The notes: generated by a model not told the origin, from the letters alone. 39,790 nucleotides of DNA from an uncultured Prevotella sp. (GCA_900540375.1 UQFS01000034.1:1-39790); one strand, 5' to 3'; shown: positions 25,666 to 34,300, counted from the first letter of the stretch. Program-made: numbers and translations.

Positions 25666-26103
25666 ATGGTTAAAATCAAAGTAGTCAACACGGGGCATCA
25701 GCCCTTACCAGCCTACGCTACCCCTCAGAGCGCCGGTCTGGACTTGCGCGCCAACATCGAGGCGCCGATCACGCTGCATCCTTTGGAGCGTCGCTTAGTG
25801 CCTACGGGTCTTCACATCGCCTTGCCGGACGGCTACGAGGCACAGGTGCGTCCGCGCAGCGGCTTGGCTTTGAAGCATGGCATCACCGTGCTCAATACGC
25901 CGGGCACCATAGACGCTGACTATCGTGGTGAGATCATGGTGCTGCTCGTCAACTTCTCCAACGAAGACTTCGTGGTGAAAGACGGGGAGCGCATCGCCCA
26001 AATGATCATCGCCCAATATGCCAAAGCCGCGTTTGAAAGCGTGGAAGTGCTCGATGAAACTGAGCGTGGCGAGGGAGGATATGGACACACGGGTGTAAAA
26101 TAG
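25666..26103 (+). CDS. dut: deoxyuridine 5'-triphosphate nucleotidohydrolase
   Basis: A 145-residue trimeric dUTPase that turns dUTP into dUMP and pyrophosphate, keeping uracil out of DNA and feeding dTMP synthesis. All motifs are present: PQSAGLDLRA (1), RPRSGLALK (2), GTIDADYRGEI (3, with the catalytic Asp), ERIAQMII (4) and the flexible C-terminal GGYGHTG (5). The start at 25666 is chosen since MVKIKVVN is the usual N-terminus. Ten bases separate it from the TPR gene, so it probably leads a four-gene operon, a grouping I recall as common in Bacteroidales. Confidence 0.97.
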   Translation: MVKIKVVNTGHQPLPAYATPQSAGLDLRANIEAPITLHPLERRLVPTGLHIALPDGYEAQVRPRSGLALKHGITVLNTPGTIDADYRGEIMVLLVNFSNEDFVVKDGERIAQMIIAQYAKAAFESVEVLDETERGEGGYGHTGVK

Positions 26104-26113
26104 CACAAAGAAC

Positions 26114-27919
26114 ATGAAGCAACTTCGCATCTTTCTTTTCTGCCTGCTCAGTCTGTTGCCCGTGCCGGGCATGCTTGCCGCCAAGGACCGCAAGCGCCCC
26201 GCTGCCAAGGAAGCAACGGTCAGGACGACTGTCTCCCTGCCGCCGTTGAGCTATAACGACAGCCGCCGGTATGACTTCTTCTTCCTGGAGGCGATCCGCC
26301 AGCAAGAGGCAGGGCACTATGATGCAGCCTTTGACTTGCTCAACCATAGCCTTGACGTCAACCCCAACGCGGCTGAGGCCTGGTACTTCAAAGCCATGTA
26401 TCTCTCCCAGCTTAAGCAAGACACACTGGCGATGAGATGCCTCGAAAAGGCCACGATGCTCAGCCCGGAGAACGATACCTTCCAGGAACGGCTCGCCCAG
26501 TTCTATATCGGTACCGGCAACTACGCTCAGGCAATCCAGTCCTACGAGCGTTTCTTTGCCGTCAACCGCGACCGCAGTGATGTGCTGAACATCCTCGTTC
26601 AGCTTTATAAGCAACAGCAAAACTATCCGATGATGCTCAACACCATCGGGCGACTGGAGCAGATCGAGGGTCCCAACGACTCTTTCACGTTGGGCAAGAT
26701 GAGCGTCTACGAGTTGATGGGCGACAAAAAGATGGCCTATAAAACACTGAAGGGACTGGCCGACAGCCACCCTAATGATCCCGGTTTCACCGTGATGTTG
26801 GGCAACTGGCTCATGCAGAATAAGCGTGGCAGTGAGGCTTACAAGCTTCTCACGCAAGTGCTGAAGGCCGATCCGACCAATGTCTACGCCCAAAGTTCCA
26901 TGTATGATTATTATCGCGCCACGGGTCAGGACTCTTTGGCCCGCCGGATGATGACAGAGGTGCTCTTGGGCAAAAACACGCCGGCACAGACGCGCGCCAT
27001 GTTTCTCAAGCAGGCTGTGCAGGAGTGCGACGCCAAAGGCGACTCGCTCGGCGTGGTGAGACTGCTCGACCGTATGCAGCAGGCAATGCCCCGCGACACC
27101 GATGTGGCTGAGATGCGCGTAGCTTACTACACGCTCAAGAAAATGCCGGTGGCAATGACCGACAGCGCGCTCGTCTATCTCTTGAAGCTTGCGCCCGACA
27201 ATGGCAGCGCCCGTTTTCAGCTCATCCAAAACAATTGGTCGAAGCAAAACTGGAAAGAGATAGCAGCGCTCAGCGAGCCGGGTATGCTCTATAACCCCGA
27301 TGAAATGGCGTTTTATTACTTCACGGGTCTGGCCCGTTACTATCAGAAAGACGACGACGGCGCTTTGGATGCCTTCCAGCGCGGCACTTCGGTCATCAAC
27401 TCTAAGAGCAATCCCGACATCGTAAGCGACTTCTATGCCATCATGGGAGAGATCTACCACAACAAAGGACAGAACGATAAGGCTTACGCCGCGTTTGACA
27501 GTTGCTTGCAGTGGAAGCCCGACCAGGTGATGACGCTCAACAACTATGCTTACTTCCTGAGCGTTGATGGCAAAGATCTCAAAAAGGCCGAGGAGATGAG
27601 TGCCAAGACGATCAAGACCGAACCGAAGAATTCTACCTACCTCGACACCTATGCCTGGATATTATATAAGGAGGGCCGCTACACCGAAGCCAAACTCTAT
27701 ATCGACCAGGCTTTGGCCAACCTCTCGGACTCTGCCATGCGTGCAGACCTGCTGGAGCACGCCGGAGACATCTATTGCGCCGCCGGACTGCGTGAGCAAG
27801 CGCTGAAATATTGGACGCAGGCCGTGAAGGCGGGTAGCGGCAATGCCGCTGCGCTGCGGCAAAAAATCGCCGGTGGATTGGCGGGAAAACATAACAGTAA
27901 ACGAAATAACAGAAGATAA
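26114..27919 (+). CDS. exported tetratricopeptide-repeat protein
   Basis: A 601-residue protein with a signal peptide (MKQLRIFLFCLLSLLPVPGMLAA). It consists of many TPR helices, clear at residues about 60-140 (AEAWYFKAMYLSQLKQDTLAMRCLEKA, FQERLAQFYIGTGNYAQAIQSYERFF) and again at about 395-590 (DEMAFYYFTGLARYYQKDDDGALDAFQ, AYILYKEGRYTEAKLYIDQAL-like). TPR arrays bind protein partners; no catalytic domain is visible. It lies between dut and the DUF4292 lipoprotein gene (4-base gap), so it probably acts at the periplasmic face of the envelope with the lipoprotein. The exact role is unknown. Confidence 0.9.
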   Translation: MKQLRIFLFCLLSLLPVPGMLAAKDRKRPAAKEATVRTTVSLPPLSYNDSRRYDFFFLEAIRQQEAGHYDAAFDLLNHSLDVNPNAAEAWYFKAMYLSQLKQDTLAMRCLEKATMLSPENDTFQERLAQFYIGTGNYAQAIQSYERFFAVNRDRSDVLNILVQLYKQQQNYPMMLNTIGRLEQIEGPNDSFTLGKMSVYELMGDKKMAYKTLKGLADSHPNDPGFTVMLGNWLMQNKRGSEAYKLLTQVLKADPTNVYAQSSMYDYYRATGQDSLARRMMTEVLLGKNTPAQTRAMFLKQAVQECDAKGDSLGVVRLLDRMQQAMPRDTDVAEMRVAYYTLKKMPVAMTDSALVYLLKLAPDNGSARFQLIQNNWSKQNWKEIAALSEPGMLYNPDEMAFYYFTGLARYYQKDDDGALDAFQRGTSVINSKSNPDIVSDFYAIMGEIYHNKGQNDKAYAAFDSCLQWKPDQVMTLNNYAYFLSVDGKDLKKAEEMSAKTIKTEPKNSTYLDTYAWILYKEGRYTEAKLYIDQALANLSDSAMRADLLEHAGDIYCAAGLREQALKYWTQAVKAGSGNAAALRQKIAGGLAGKHNSKRNNRR

Positions 27920-27923
27920 AACG

Positions 27924-28823
27924 ATGAAAAGAACTCATATCATTCTCACGCTCCTCGTCGGCCTGATGGCGTTTACCTCGTGTGGTGCACAGAAGGTTGC
28001 CGTAAAGGATACTGTAATCTTACCCTCCGCCGCCAAGGAGACTCCCAAGGTTGCGAAAGCTGACCATCTTCAGCAACTGGCATTTGTACAGCGCGTCAGC
28101 GACCAAAAGGTGTATGCTCAGAACATTGTCAGCTCCATGTCGTTCACCGCTGCTATGGGCGACAAGGAGATCACCGTGCCGGGATCGCTGCACATGCGCC
28201 GCGACAAGGTCATCCGCTTGCAGTTGTTCATCCCGCTCTTGGGCAGTGAGGTGGGACGCCTGGAGTTTACGCCCGACTATGTGCTGGTCATCGACCGAAT
28301 GCACAAAGAGTATATCAAGGGCGATTACAACCAGTTGGACTTCCTCCGCGATAATGGTCTGAACTTCTATTCCCTTCAGGCATTGTTTTGGAATCAGCTC
28401 TTCCTCCCGGGCACGCAGAAAGTGGGCGAGGGCGATCTGTCGAGATATGTGGTGAATGCCGATGAAACGGGCACTTTAAGACCTGTCTCGCTGCAAAACG
28501 GCAACATGAGTTTTACGTGGAAAGCTGACACGGCCAGTGCTCGCATCTTGCAGACTGATGTCAACTACAAGAGTGCCGCGCACGGCAATTCTTCGTTGGT
28601 GTGGCTCTACTCCGACTTCAAGACGCTTGGCAACAAGATGTTCCCGGCCACACAGTCTTTCTCTTTCACTACTACGGCAACGAAGAAAGCACAGAAGTGC
28701 ACCGTCACGCTGGAATTGGGAAAACTCAAGACCGACAGCGACTGGGACGAGCAGTCAACAGTGTCTGACCGCTATAAACAGATGGACGTAAAGGATGTTT
28801 TTGGTAAAATACTCAGCATGTAA
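27924..28823 (+). CDS. DUF4292-type lipoprotein
   Basis: A 299-residue protein with a lipoprotein signal peptide: MKRTHIILTLLVGLMAFTSC, lipobox Cys20. The body is a beta-rich fold with PGSLHMRRDKVIRLQLFIPLLGSEVGRLEFTPDYVLVIDRMHKEYIKGDY, characteristic of DUF4292, a Bacteroidales family whose fold appears related to LolA/LolB-type lipoprotein carriers. That suggests lipid or lipoprotein binding in the periplasm, but no function is established. The start at 27924 is chosen because the signal peptide begins there; the open frame runs back into the TPR gene. Its stop codon abuts the next gene's ATG (TAAATG), pointing to coupled translation. Confidence 0.85.
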   Translation: MKRTHIILTLLVGLMAFTSCGAQKVAVKDTVILPSAAKETPKVAKADHLQQLAFVQRVSDQKVYAQNIVSSMSFTAAMGDKEITVPGSLHMRRDKVIRLQLFIPLLGSEVGRLEFTPDYVLVIDRMHKEYIKGDYNQLDFLRDNGLNFYSLQALFWNQLFLPGTQKVGEGDLSRYVVNADETGTLRPVSLQNGNMSFTWKADTASARILQTDVNYKSAAHGNSSLVWLYSDFKTLGNKMFPATQSFSFTTTATKKAQKCTVTLELGKLKTDSDWDEQSTVSDRYKQMDVKDVFGKILSM

Positions 28824-30623
28824 ATGAGACGAATAGTTACCTTCTTGATCACTGTGAGCCTCGCGCTCACCCTAAATGCGCAAAAACGGCACAAGACTGC
28901 CACGGTGCGGAAGACCAACCGTACCGAGCAGACTACGCGTCGAAAGGTGGCCGCTGCTTCGGGGCAGGCAAGATCCACGGACAGCAACGGTCGGAGAAAC
29001 AGACGGAAAAACGTGCGTTCCAACGCTGGAAGCCGCAACGCGACGGTCTACACCAACGCCTCTATCCGTGGACTGCAGAACCAGCGGGCTGCCATACAGA
29101 AGAAAATACGGGAGCAGGAGGCAGCTTTGAAGAAAAACAAAGCTGATGTCGCTGAGCGCCTGCAGCATCTGATGGCTATCAACGGGGAGATCGATCAGCG
29201 GCAGCACAACATCGAGGGTATTCAAAAGGACATTCATCATATCGAGGGAGACATTGGTATCCTCAACTCGCAGCTGAAGACCTTAGAGCAACAGTTGCGC
29301 GACCGACAGCAGAAATACATCAAGTCGATGCGCTATATGGCGCGCCACCGCTCGGTGCAGGACCGCCTGATGTTTATTTTCTCGGCAAAGAACTTCTATC
29401 AGATGTACCGTCGCCTGCGCTTCGTACGCGAGTATGCCCAGTATCAAAGAGCACAGGGCGAGGCTGTCCGCGCCAAGCAGGGACAGGTTAACAACAAGCA
29501 TCGTCAACTGCAAAACGTCAAAGGACATAAGAACACCTTATTATATAAAGGACAGCAGGAGAAACGCAAGCTCGAAGGCAACAAGGCGGAACAGCAGCAG
29601 GTGGTGGCCGGCTTGCAGCAACAGCAGAAGACGATACAGACCGTCATCGCTGAACAGCATAAGAAAGATGCCGCACTCAACGCCAAGATCGACCAACTCG
29701 TGGAGATAGAGGTGCAGAAGGTGCGTGCCCGTGCTGCCGCCGAGGCGAAGCGTAAGGCTGCTGCTGAGGCTGCCGCCAAACAACGTGCTGCCTTGCTGGC
29801 ACAGAGAAAGGCTGCTGCCGAAGCCGCTGCGCGCGAGAACGCGCGCCGCATTGCTGAGGCCCGTCAACGTGAGGCTCAGCTCAAGGAACAGGCTCGTCAG
29901 GCCGCCTTGGCTGAGGCTGCTGCACAGCGTGCCCGTGAGGCTGCCGCGGCAAAGGCTCGTCAGGAGGCTGCCGCAAGGGCTTTGGCCAGTGAGCGTGCGG
30001 CTCAGCAGGCTGCTGCCCGTGAGCTCGCAGCCCGTGAGGCTGCGGAGCGTGAGGCTGAGGCACGTAAGGCGGCCGCTGAGCAGGCTGCCCGTGAGGCAGA
30101 GTCGATGCGCCGTGCTGCTGAGCTGAAACAACAGGTCGACGCTCAGCGCGCTCAGCAGGAGATCAAGCAGGTGCAACAGCAGAGCCAGGAGGCACAGCAG
30201 TTCTCTACCGTTGACCGCATGATGAACAATGGCTTCGAAGCCAACCGCGGACGACTGCCAATGCCGATCACTGGCAACTATCGTGTCGTGAGCCACTTCG
30301 GACAGTACAACGTGGATGGACTGAAAGGCGTGACACTCGACAACAAGGGCATCAACATCATGGGTGGTCCCGGTGCGCAGGCACGTTGCGTCTACGATGG
30401 TGAGGTCAGCGCAGTCATTGGCTATGGCGGTAACATGGTGGTGATGGTGCGTCACGGAGCCTATATCTCGGTATACTGTAACCTGAAGTCGGTCAGCGTC
30501 AGCCGTGGACAGAAGGTGCGCACACGTCAGATCCTCGGCGCCGTCGGCCCTGATCATATTCTGCAGTTCCAGTTGCGCAAGGAGAGAGCAAAGCTCAATC
30601 CGGAGGCGTGGCTCGGCAGATGA
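28824..30623 (+). CDS. EnvC-like coiled-coil protein with degenerate LytM domain
   Basis: A 599-residue exported protein. A signal peptide (about 1-19) and a basic low-complexity region lead into a coiled coil at about 80-290 (IRGLQNQRAAIQKKIREQE onward). Next comes an Ala/Glu/Arg/Gln-rich helix at about 295-455. The C-terminal M23/LytM-like domain spans about 475-599. The Zn ligands of active LytM enzymes are missing: the site reads GINIMGGPGAQARC where HxGxD is expected, and ILQFQLRKE where HxHFE is expected. As with EnvC and NlpD of E. coli, it is then likely an activator of a cell-wall amidase in daughter-cell separation rather than a hydrolase. It follows the DUF4292 gene with no gap. 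Confidence 0.88.
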   Translation: MRRIVTFLITVSLALTLNAQKRHKTATVRKTNRTEQTTRRKVAAASGQARSTDSNGRRNRRKNVRSNAGSRNATVYTNASIRGLQNQRAAIQKKIREQEAALKKNKADVAERLQHLMAINGEIDQRQHNIEGIQKDIHHIEGDIGILNSQLKTLEQQLRDRQQKYIKSMRYMARHRSVQDRLMFIFSAKNFYQMYRRLRFVREYAQYQRAQGEAVRAKQGQVNNKHRQLQNVKGHKNTLLYKGQQEKRKLEGNKAEQQQVVAGLQQQQKTIQTVIAEQHKKDAALNAKIDQLVEIEVQKVRARAAAEAKRKAAAEAAAKQRAALLAQRKAAAEAAARENARRIAEARQREAQLKEQARQAALAEAAAQRAREAAAAKARQEAAARALASERAAQQAAARELAAREAAEREAEARKAAAEQAAREAESMRRAAELKQQVDAQRAQQEIKQVQQQSQEAQQFSTVDRMMNNGFEANRGRLPMPITGNYRVVSHFGQYNVDGLKGVTLDNKGINIMGGPGAQARCVYDGEVSAVIGYGGNMVVMVRHGAYISVYCNLKSVSVSRGQKVRTRQILGAVGPDHILQFQLRKERAKLNPEAWLGR

Positions 30624-30690
30624 CAGCGTAAACAGACGGAGCGAAGTCTTTTATAAGACAGAGTAACATAGTAAACAGACATAGTAACAG

Positions 30691-30754
30691 AATAGGCAGA
30701 TGTCGTAATAGGGTACGCTTCAAGGTGCGCTCGTACTACATCTGCCTATTTTCA
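30691..30754 (+). terminator. terminator of the dut-to-EnvC operon
   Basis: Perfect 13-bp inverted repeat AATAGGCAGATGT (30691-30703) / ACATCTGCCTATT (30738-30750), extendable inward with one mismatch (GTA/TAC). TTTTC follows the stem's terminal TATT. It lies 68 bases past the stop codon. The loop region is long and partly self-complementary, so this is a large hairpin for a terminator. Confidence 0.7.
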
Positions 30755-30786
30755 TGTTCTTATCTATGTGCTTTGTTTTGTTGTGT

Positions 30787-31173
30787 AAACTGACATTTTT
30801 CAGCCAATTTCCAGGCGATTTTCAGAAATAACATGGGTGTTGGCCGAAAAGAAGCCAAAAATGAGGAGCTTTTCATAATTATTTGTATATTAGTAACTTA
30901 TGTGATTTTGCTTCGATAATCCGCTTTTATACTTGTCAAAATTAGCTGTTTACTTCGCCAAAACGCCCGTTCTTGGAGGTCAAAAAGGTACTTTGACCGC
31001 ATGAAAAAGGTACTTTGATGGAAAATTCTCTAGAGAATTTTTGGTCAAAGTACCTTTTTCTTAGCATCATCTCGGTACTTTAGCCGAGTAAAATCGATAA
31101 AATTGCACTTTCATCCTTCTTTCTCCGTTTTCCGCTTCTCTATATTGCAACTTCTTGCGGACGTACTTTTGTC
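30787..31173. repeat. dispersed modular intergenic element, copy B
   Basis: Counterpart of copy A at 144-528 with the same block order. Block 1 is 30787-30827. The palindrome block (30982-31059) has an extra left arm. Block 3, CATCATCTCGGTACTTT, follows at 31065-31081. Block 4 is 31137-31173. The spacer from block 1 to the palindrome is longer than in copy A, and the spacer from palindrome to block 4 is shorter. The right end runs into the ArgE-like coding region, whose last codons fall inside block 4. The stretch 30828-30980 between blocks shows no gene. Confidence 0.7.
30982..31059. repeat. palindrome of copy B with duplicated left arm
   Basis: AAAAAGGTACTTTGACC (30982-30998) is a perfect reverse complement of the right arm at 31043-31059. 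A second left arm, AAAAAGGTACTTTGATG (31004-31020), is the one symmetrically placed, with two mismatches. The centre, 31022-31041, is a perfect 20-base palindrome containing TTCTCTAGAGAA, as in copy A. So arm number varies while the centre is kept. Confidence 0.85.
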
Positions 31174-32250
31174 GGATAAAATGGTGTTGCTCATCTCCAG
31201 TCCTTCCAGCACTTGCAGGTAGGTCGTGAAGGCATGGTCGACTTCGCTGATCTTGATGAATTCATCGGCACTGTGGGAGCGTGACGACTCACCGGGGCCG
31301 AGCTTCAGTGAAGGGAAGGGCATCAGCGCCTGATCACTGAGCGTCGGCGAACCGAAAGGCTGCAGGCCAAGCGACACACAACGCTTGACGAGCGGATGCT
31401 CTGGGTCGATGCGCGAGGAATGCAAGCGGAACGAATGCGCGTGGACATCACTCTTGACATGCGAGCACACGATGTCGTAGACCTCCTCGTTGGTGTAGTA
31501 TTCGTTGGTGCGCACGTCGACGAGCATCCGGCATTCGTCCGGGATGACGTTGTGCTGCGTGCCCGCATGAACCACCGTCAGCGTCATCTTCGTAGGACCG
31601 AGGAAAGGACTCACCTTCTCGAACTGGAAATCGCGAATCCATCGCATGTCGTCGAGCGCCTCATAGATCGCATTGACACCCTCGTTGCGTGCCGCATGCC
31701 CACTCTTTCCGTGGCTCACGACGTCGAGCACCATCAGTCCTTTCTCCGCTATGGCCGGTTGCATGCCTGTCGGCTCCCCCACGATGGCCACGTCGATGTG
31801 GGGCAACAGCGGCAAGACACGGCTGATGCCGTCCTTTCCCGACACCTCCTCCTCGGCAGAAGCCAGGTATACGAGGTTGTAGGGCTGCGTGCGCAGCGTC
31901 ATATAGCGAAACACCTGTAGCAGCGTGACCAAGCCGCCGCCACAGTCATTGCTGCCCAAGCCGAAGAGCTGATCGCCCTCACGTGTCGGCTTGAAAGGGT
32001 CACGAACCCACGAAACGGCCGGTTTCACCGTGTCGATATGTGCGTTGAGCAGGATCGTCGGCTTGGCGGGATCATAGTCCGGGCAAATCGCCCAAACGTT
32101 GTTGGCCTCGCGGTGTGTGGCGAGTCCATAGGTGTTCATCTGTTGTTGCATCACGTCTGCTGCCACTTTCTCGTTGCGGCTGACCGATGGCGTGGCGATG
32201 AGGCGGGAGAGCAGCTCCGCGGCGTCGTTGATATAGTCTTGGTGTCTCAT
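31111..32250 (-). CDS. argE: M20 metallopeptidase, probable acetylornithine/succinylornithine deacetylase
   Basis: A 379-residue M20 (ArgE/DapE/CPG2) enzyme. Zinc-ligand positions are visible: LLNAHIDTV (His71, Asp73), GLGSNDCGGG (Asp102), SAEEEVSG (Glu133-135, general base and ligand) and VGEPTG (Glu159). A dimerisation domain follows (GKSGHAARNEGVNAIYEA). It probably removes the N-acyl group from acylated ornithine or citrulline in arginine synthesis; Bacteroides species use N-succinyl intermediates, so acetyl versus succinyl is open. The last ~20 residues (DKSTSARSCNIE onward) are polar, look unlike a family end, and coincide with block 4 of the dispersed element. No other arg gene adjoins it. 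Confidence 0.8.
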   Translation of the reverse strand: MRHQDYINDAAELLSRLIATPSVSRNEKVAADVMQQQMNTYGLATHREANNVWAICPDYDPAKPTILLNAHIDTVKPAVSWVRDPFKPTREGDQLFGLGSNDCGGGLVTLLQVFRYMTLRTQPYNLVYLASAEEEVSGKDGISRVLPLLPHIDVAIVGEPTGMQPAIAEKGLMVLDVVSHGKSGHAARNEGVNAIYEALDDMRWIRDFQFEKVSPFLGPTKMTLTVVHAGTQHNVIPDECRMLVDVRTNEYYTNEEVYDIVCSHVKSDVHAHSFRLHSSRIDPEHPLVKRCVSLGLQPFGSPTLSDQALMPFPSLKLGPGESSRSHSADEFIKISEVDHAFTTYLQVLEGLEMSNTILSDKSTSARSCNIEKRKTEKEG

Positions 32251-32278
32251 GTTGCGGAAATAGAAATGGTTATGCAGG

Positions 32279-32286
32279 CAAAATTA
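32279..32286 (-). promoter_or_regulatory. Bacteroidota -7 box for the ArgE-like gene
   Basis: TAATTTTG on the minus strand lies 28 bases upstream of the start codon and fits TAnnTTTG. No ARG-type operator was recognised. Confidence 0.5.
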
Positions 32287-32328
32287 ATAAAAACTGCCTA
32301 AACATTTCACTTTTTAATAAGAATTCTT

Positions 32329-32336
32329 TATCTTTG
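32329..32336 (+). promoter_or_regulatory. Bacteroidota -7 box for the acyl-CoA synthetase gene
   Basis: TATCTTTG fits TAnnTTTG, 24 bases before the ATG at 32361. Confidence 0.5.
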
Positions 32337-32360
32337 CAACAATAAATAATACATAGTACT

Positions 32361-34169
32361 ATGCAGAATAGAAGTCATCTGTCTGTGCTGATACATGAGC
32401 AGGCAAAGAAGTACGGCTCGCGGGGTGCTCTGACGTTCCGTACGTTTGGTAGCTTGAAATGGAAGACTGTTTCCTGGAAACAGTTCTCTTTGCGTGTCAA
32501 GCAAGTGAGCAACGCCATGCTGAATCTGAGCATCAAGCCCCAGGAAAATATTGCTGTGTTCTCGCAAAACTGCGTACAGTATCTCTACACCGACTTTGGC
32601 GCGTATGGTATCCGGGCATGCTCTGTTCCTATCTATGCCACCAGCTCGGAACAGCAGATACAGTTCATCATCAATGACGCGCAGGTGCGTTTCCTCTTCG
32701 TCGGTGAGCAGGATCAATACAACAAGGCACACCGCGTGTTTGCCTTGTGTCCCTCGCTGGAGCGTATCATCATCTACGACGACAGCGTGCGCATCAGTTC
32801 GCATGACCCCAACGCCCTCTACTTCGAAGACTTCCTGAAGCTCGGCGAAGATCTGCCGCGTCAGACCGAGGTGGAAGCGCTCTACAAGCAGGCCAACGAC
32901 GATGATCTCTGCAATATCCTCTACACCAGTGGTACCACGGGGGACAGCAAAGGTGTGATGCTCAGCTACGGACAGTATGCGGCAGCCATGAAGGCCAACG
33001 GCGCTTGCGTGCCTGTCACGGAGAACGACCGTGTCATCAACTTTTTGCCCTTCACCCATATCTTTGAGCGCGGATGGGCCTATCTGGCCTTGGGCGAGGG
33101 AGCACAGCTCATCATCAACACCTATCCCAAGGAGATCCAGGAGAGCATGCGCGAGACACATCCTACCTCCATGTCGAGTGTGCCGCGCTTTTGGGAAAAG
33201 GTCTATCAGGCTGTCAAGGACAAGATGGACCGCTCAAGTGCATGGCAACAAAAACTTTTCTATCACGCGCTGAGCGTCGGCAAGAAATATAATGTAGACT
33301 ATATCTGCAACGGCAATCGCCCGCCGTTGCCCTTGGCATTGGAATATAAAGTACTGGATAAGTCAGTCCTTAGTCTTGTGCGCAAGGTGATGGGGCTGGA
33401 ACACCCCAATATCTTCCCTACGGCGGGTGCTTACGTGTCCCCGGAAGTGGAGACTTTCGTCCATTCCCTCGGCATCAACATGATTGTGGGCTACGGCTTG
33501 ACAGAGAGTCTGGCCACTGTGTCTTGCGACCATATCGGTGAGAGGATCACCATCGGCTCGGTGGGCCGGCCTATTCAGGGCATAGAGGTGAAGATCGGAG
33601 AGAACAGCGAGATTCTGCTCAAGGGCCCGACGATCACCAAGGGATACTACCATCGCGATGAGCTCAACAAGCAGGCTTTCGATGAGGAGGGCTTCTTCCA
33701 TACCGGCGACGCCGGCTATTTCAAGGACGGAGAACTCTTCCTCAAAGAGCGTATCAAGGATCTCTTCAAGACCAGTAACGGCAAATATATCGCCCCGCAG
33801 ATGGTAGAGTCGCTGCTGCTCGTGGATAAGTTTATCGACCAAGTGGCAGTCATCGCCGACCAGCGTAAGTTCGTCTCCGCGCTGATCGTGCCGGAATTCC
33901 GCTTGTTGGAGGACTATGCACGGGCACACAACATCAAGTTTAAGCGCCGTGAAGATCTCTGCGAGAACAAGGAGATCCACGATATGATAATGGAGCGCAT
34001 CGAGACGCTGCAGCAAAGTTTGGCCAACTACGAGAAGATCAAGCGCTTCACGCTGCTGCCTCACCATTTCTCGATGGAATCGGGCGAATTGACCAATACA
34101 CTGAAAATGCGCCGACCGGTCATCTACAAGAACTACGCCTCTGTCATCGACAAGATGTACGAATGTTAG
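32361..34169 (+). CDS. long-chain fatty acid--CoA ligase (AMP-forming)
   Basis: A 602-residue ANL-superfamily enzyme that activates fatty acids through an acyl-adenylate. Motifs in order: AMP/ATP loop YTSGTTGDSKG (188-198), GYGLTES (377-383), HTGDAGYF (447-454) and the hinge/C-terminal LKERIKDLFKTSNGKYIAPQ (461-480), which includes the conserved Lys region. The FadD/LACS-type spacing and the LFKTSNGKYI hinge favour long-chain fatty acids over acetate. It is probably soluble or membrane-associated at the cytoplasmic face, feeding acyl groups into phospholipid. It has its own promoter, and prfB begins 131 bases downstream after a GC-rich repeat. Confidence 0.92.
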   Translation: MQNRSHLSVLIHEQAKKYGSRGALTFRTFGSLKWKTVSWKQFSLRVKQVSNAMLNLSIKPQENIAVFSQNCVQYLYTDFGAYGIRACSVPIYATSSEQQIQFIINDAQVRFLFVGEQDQYNKAHRVFALCPSLERIIIYDDSVRISSHDPNALYFEDFLKLGEDLPRQTEVEALYKQANDDDLCNILYTSGTTGDSKGVMLSYGQYAAAMKANGACVPVTENDRVINFLPFTHIFERGWAYLALGEGAQLIINTYPKEIQESMRETHPTSMSSVPRFWEKVYQAVKDKMDRSSAWQQKLFYHALSVGKKYNVDYICNGNRPPLPLALEYKVLDKSVLSLVRKVMGLEHPNIFPTAGAYVSPEVETFVHSLGINMIVGYGLTESLATVSCDHIGERITIGSVGRPIQGIEVKIGENSEILLKGPTITKGYYHRDELNKQAFDEEGFFHTGDAGYFKDGELFLKERIKDLFKTSNGKYIAPQMVESLLLVDKFIDQVAVIADQRKFVSALIVPEFRLLEDYARAHNIKFKRREDLCENKEIHDMIMERIETLQQSLANYEKIKRFTLLPHHFSMESGELTNTLKMRRPVIYKNYASVIDKMYEC

Positions 34170-34242
34170 GCAGAAACGATTGGCAACGACAAACAACGAA
34201 TCATATCATTTAGAAAATAACGTCTTCCCTTGCAGCATTTCA

Positions 34243-34277
34243 CTCCCCTCTCCTGGGGAGAGGGGCTGGGGGTGAGG
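34243..34277 (+). repeat. GC-rich hairpin repeat upstream of prfB
   Basis: A stem CCCCTCTCC / GGAGAGGGG (34245-34253 and 34257-34265) is followed by CTGGGGGTGAGG. The reverse complement of 38024-38060 is closely similar, so the two are copies in opposite orientation. It ends 23 bases before the prfB start codon, in the probable 5' leader. Confidence 0.65.
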
Positions 34278-34300
34278 CTTTTGATTATTAATTAAGAACA

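Noticed and set aside
26006..27460. 484-codon minus-strand frame opposite the TPR gene
   Set aside because: Long, but antisense to a clear signal-peptide and TPR protein; its sequence is rich in His, Val and Leu as expected of a mirror frame.
17791..29550. Recurring TTATATAA motif at 17791, 27661 and 29541 as a regulatory site
   Set aside because: All three lie in coding sequence where it spells Leu/Ile-Tyr codons; no positional pattern relative to genes was seen.
29541..30557. 338-codon minus-strand frame opposite the EnvC-like gene
   Set aside because: Its Leu/Ser runs simply mirror the Ala/Gln/Arg-rich helix on the real strand.
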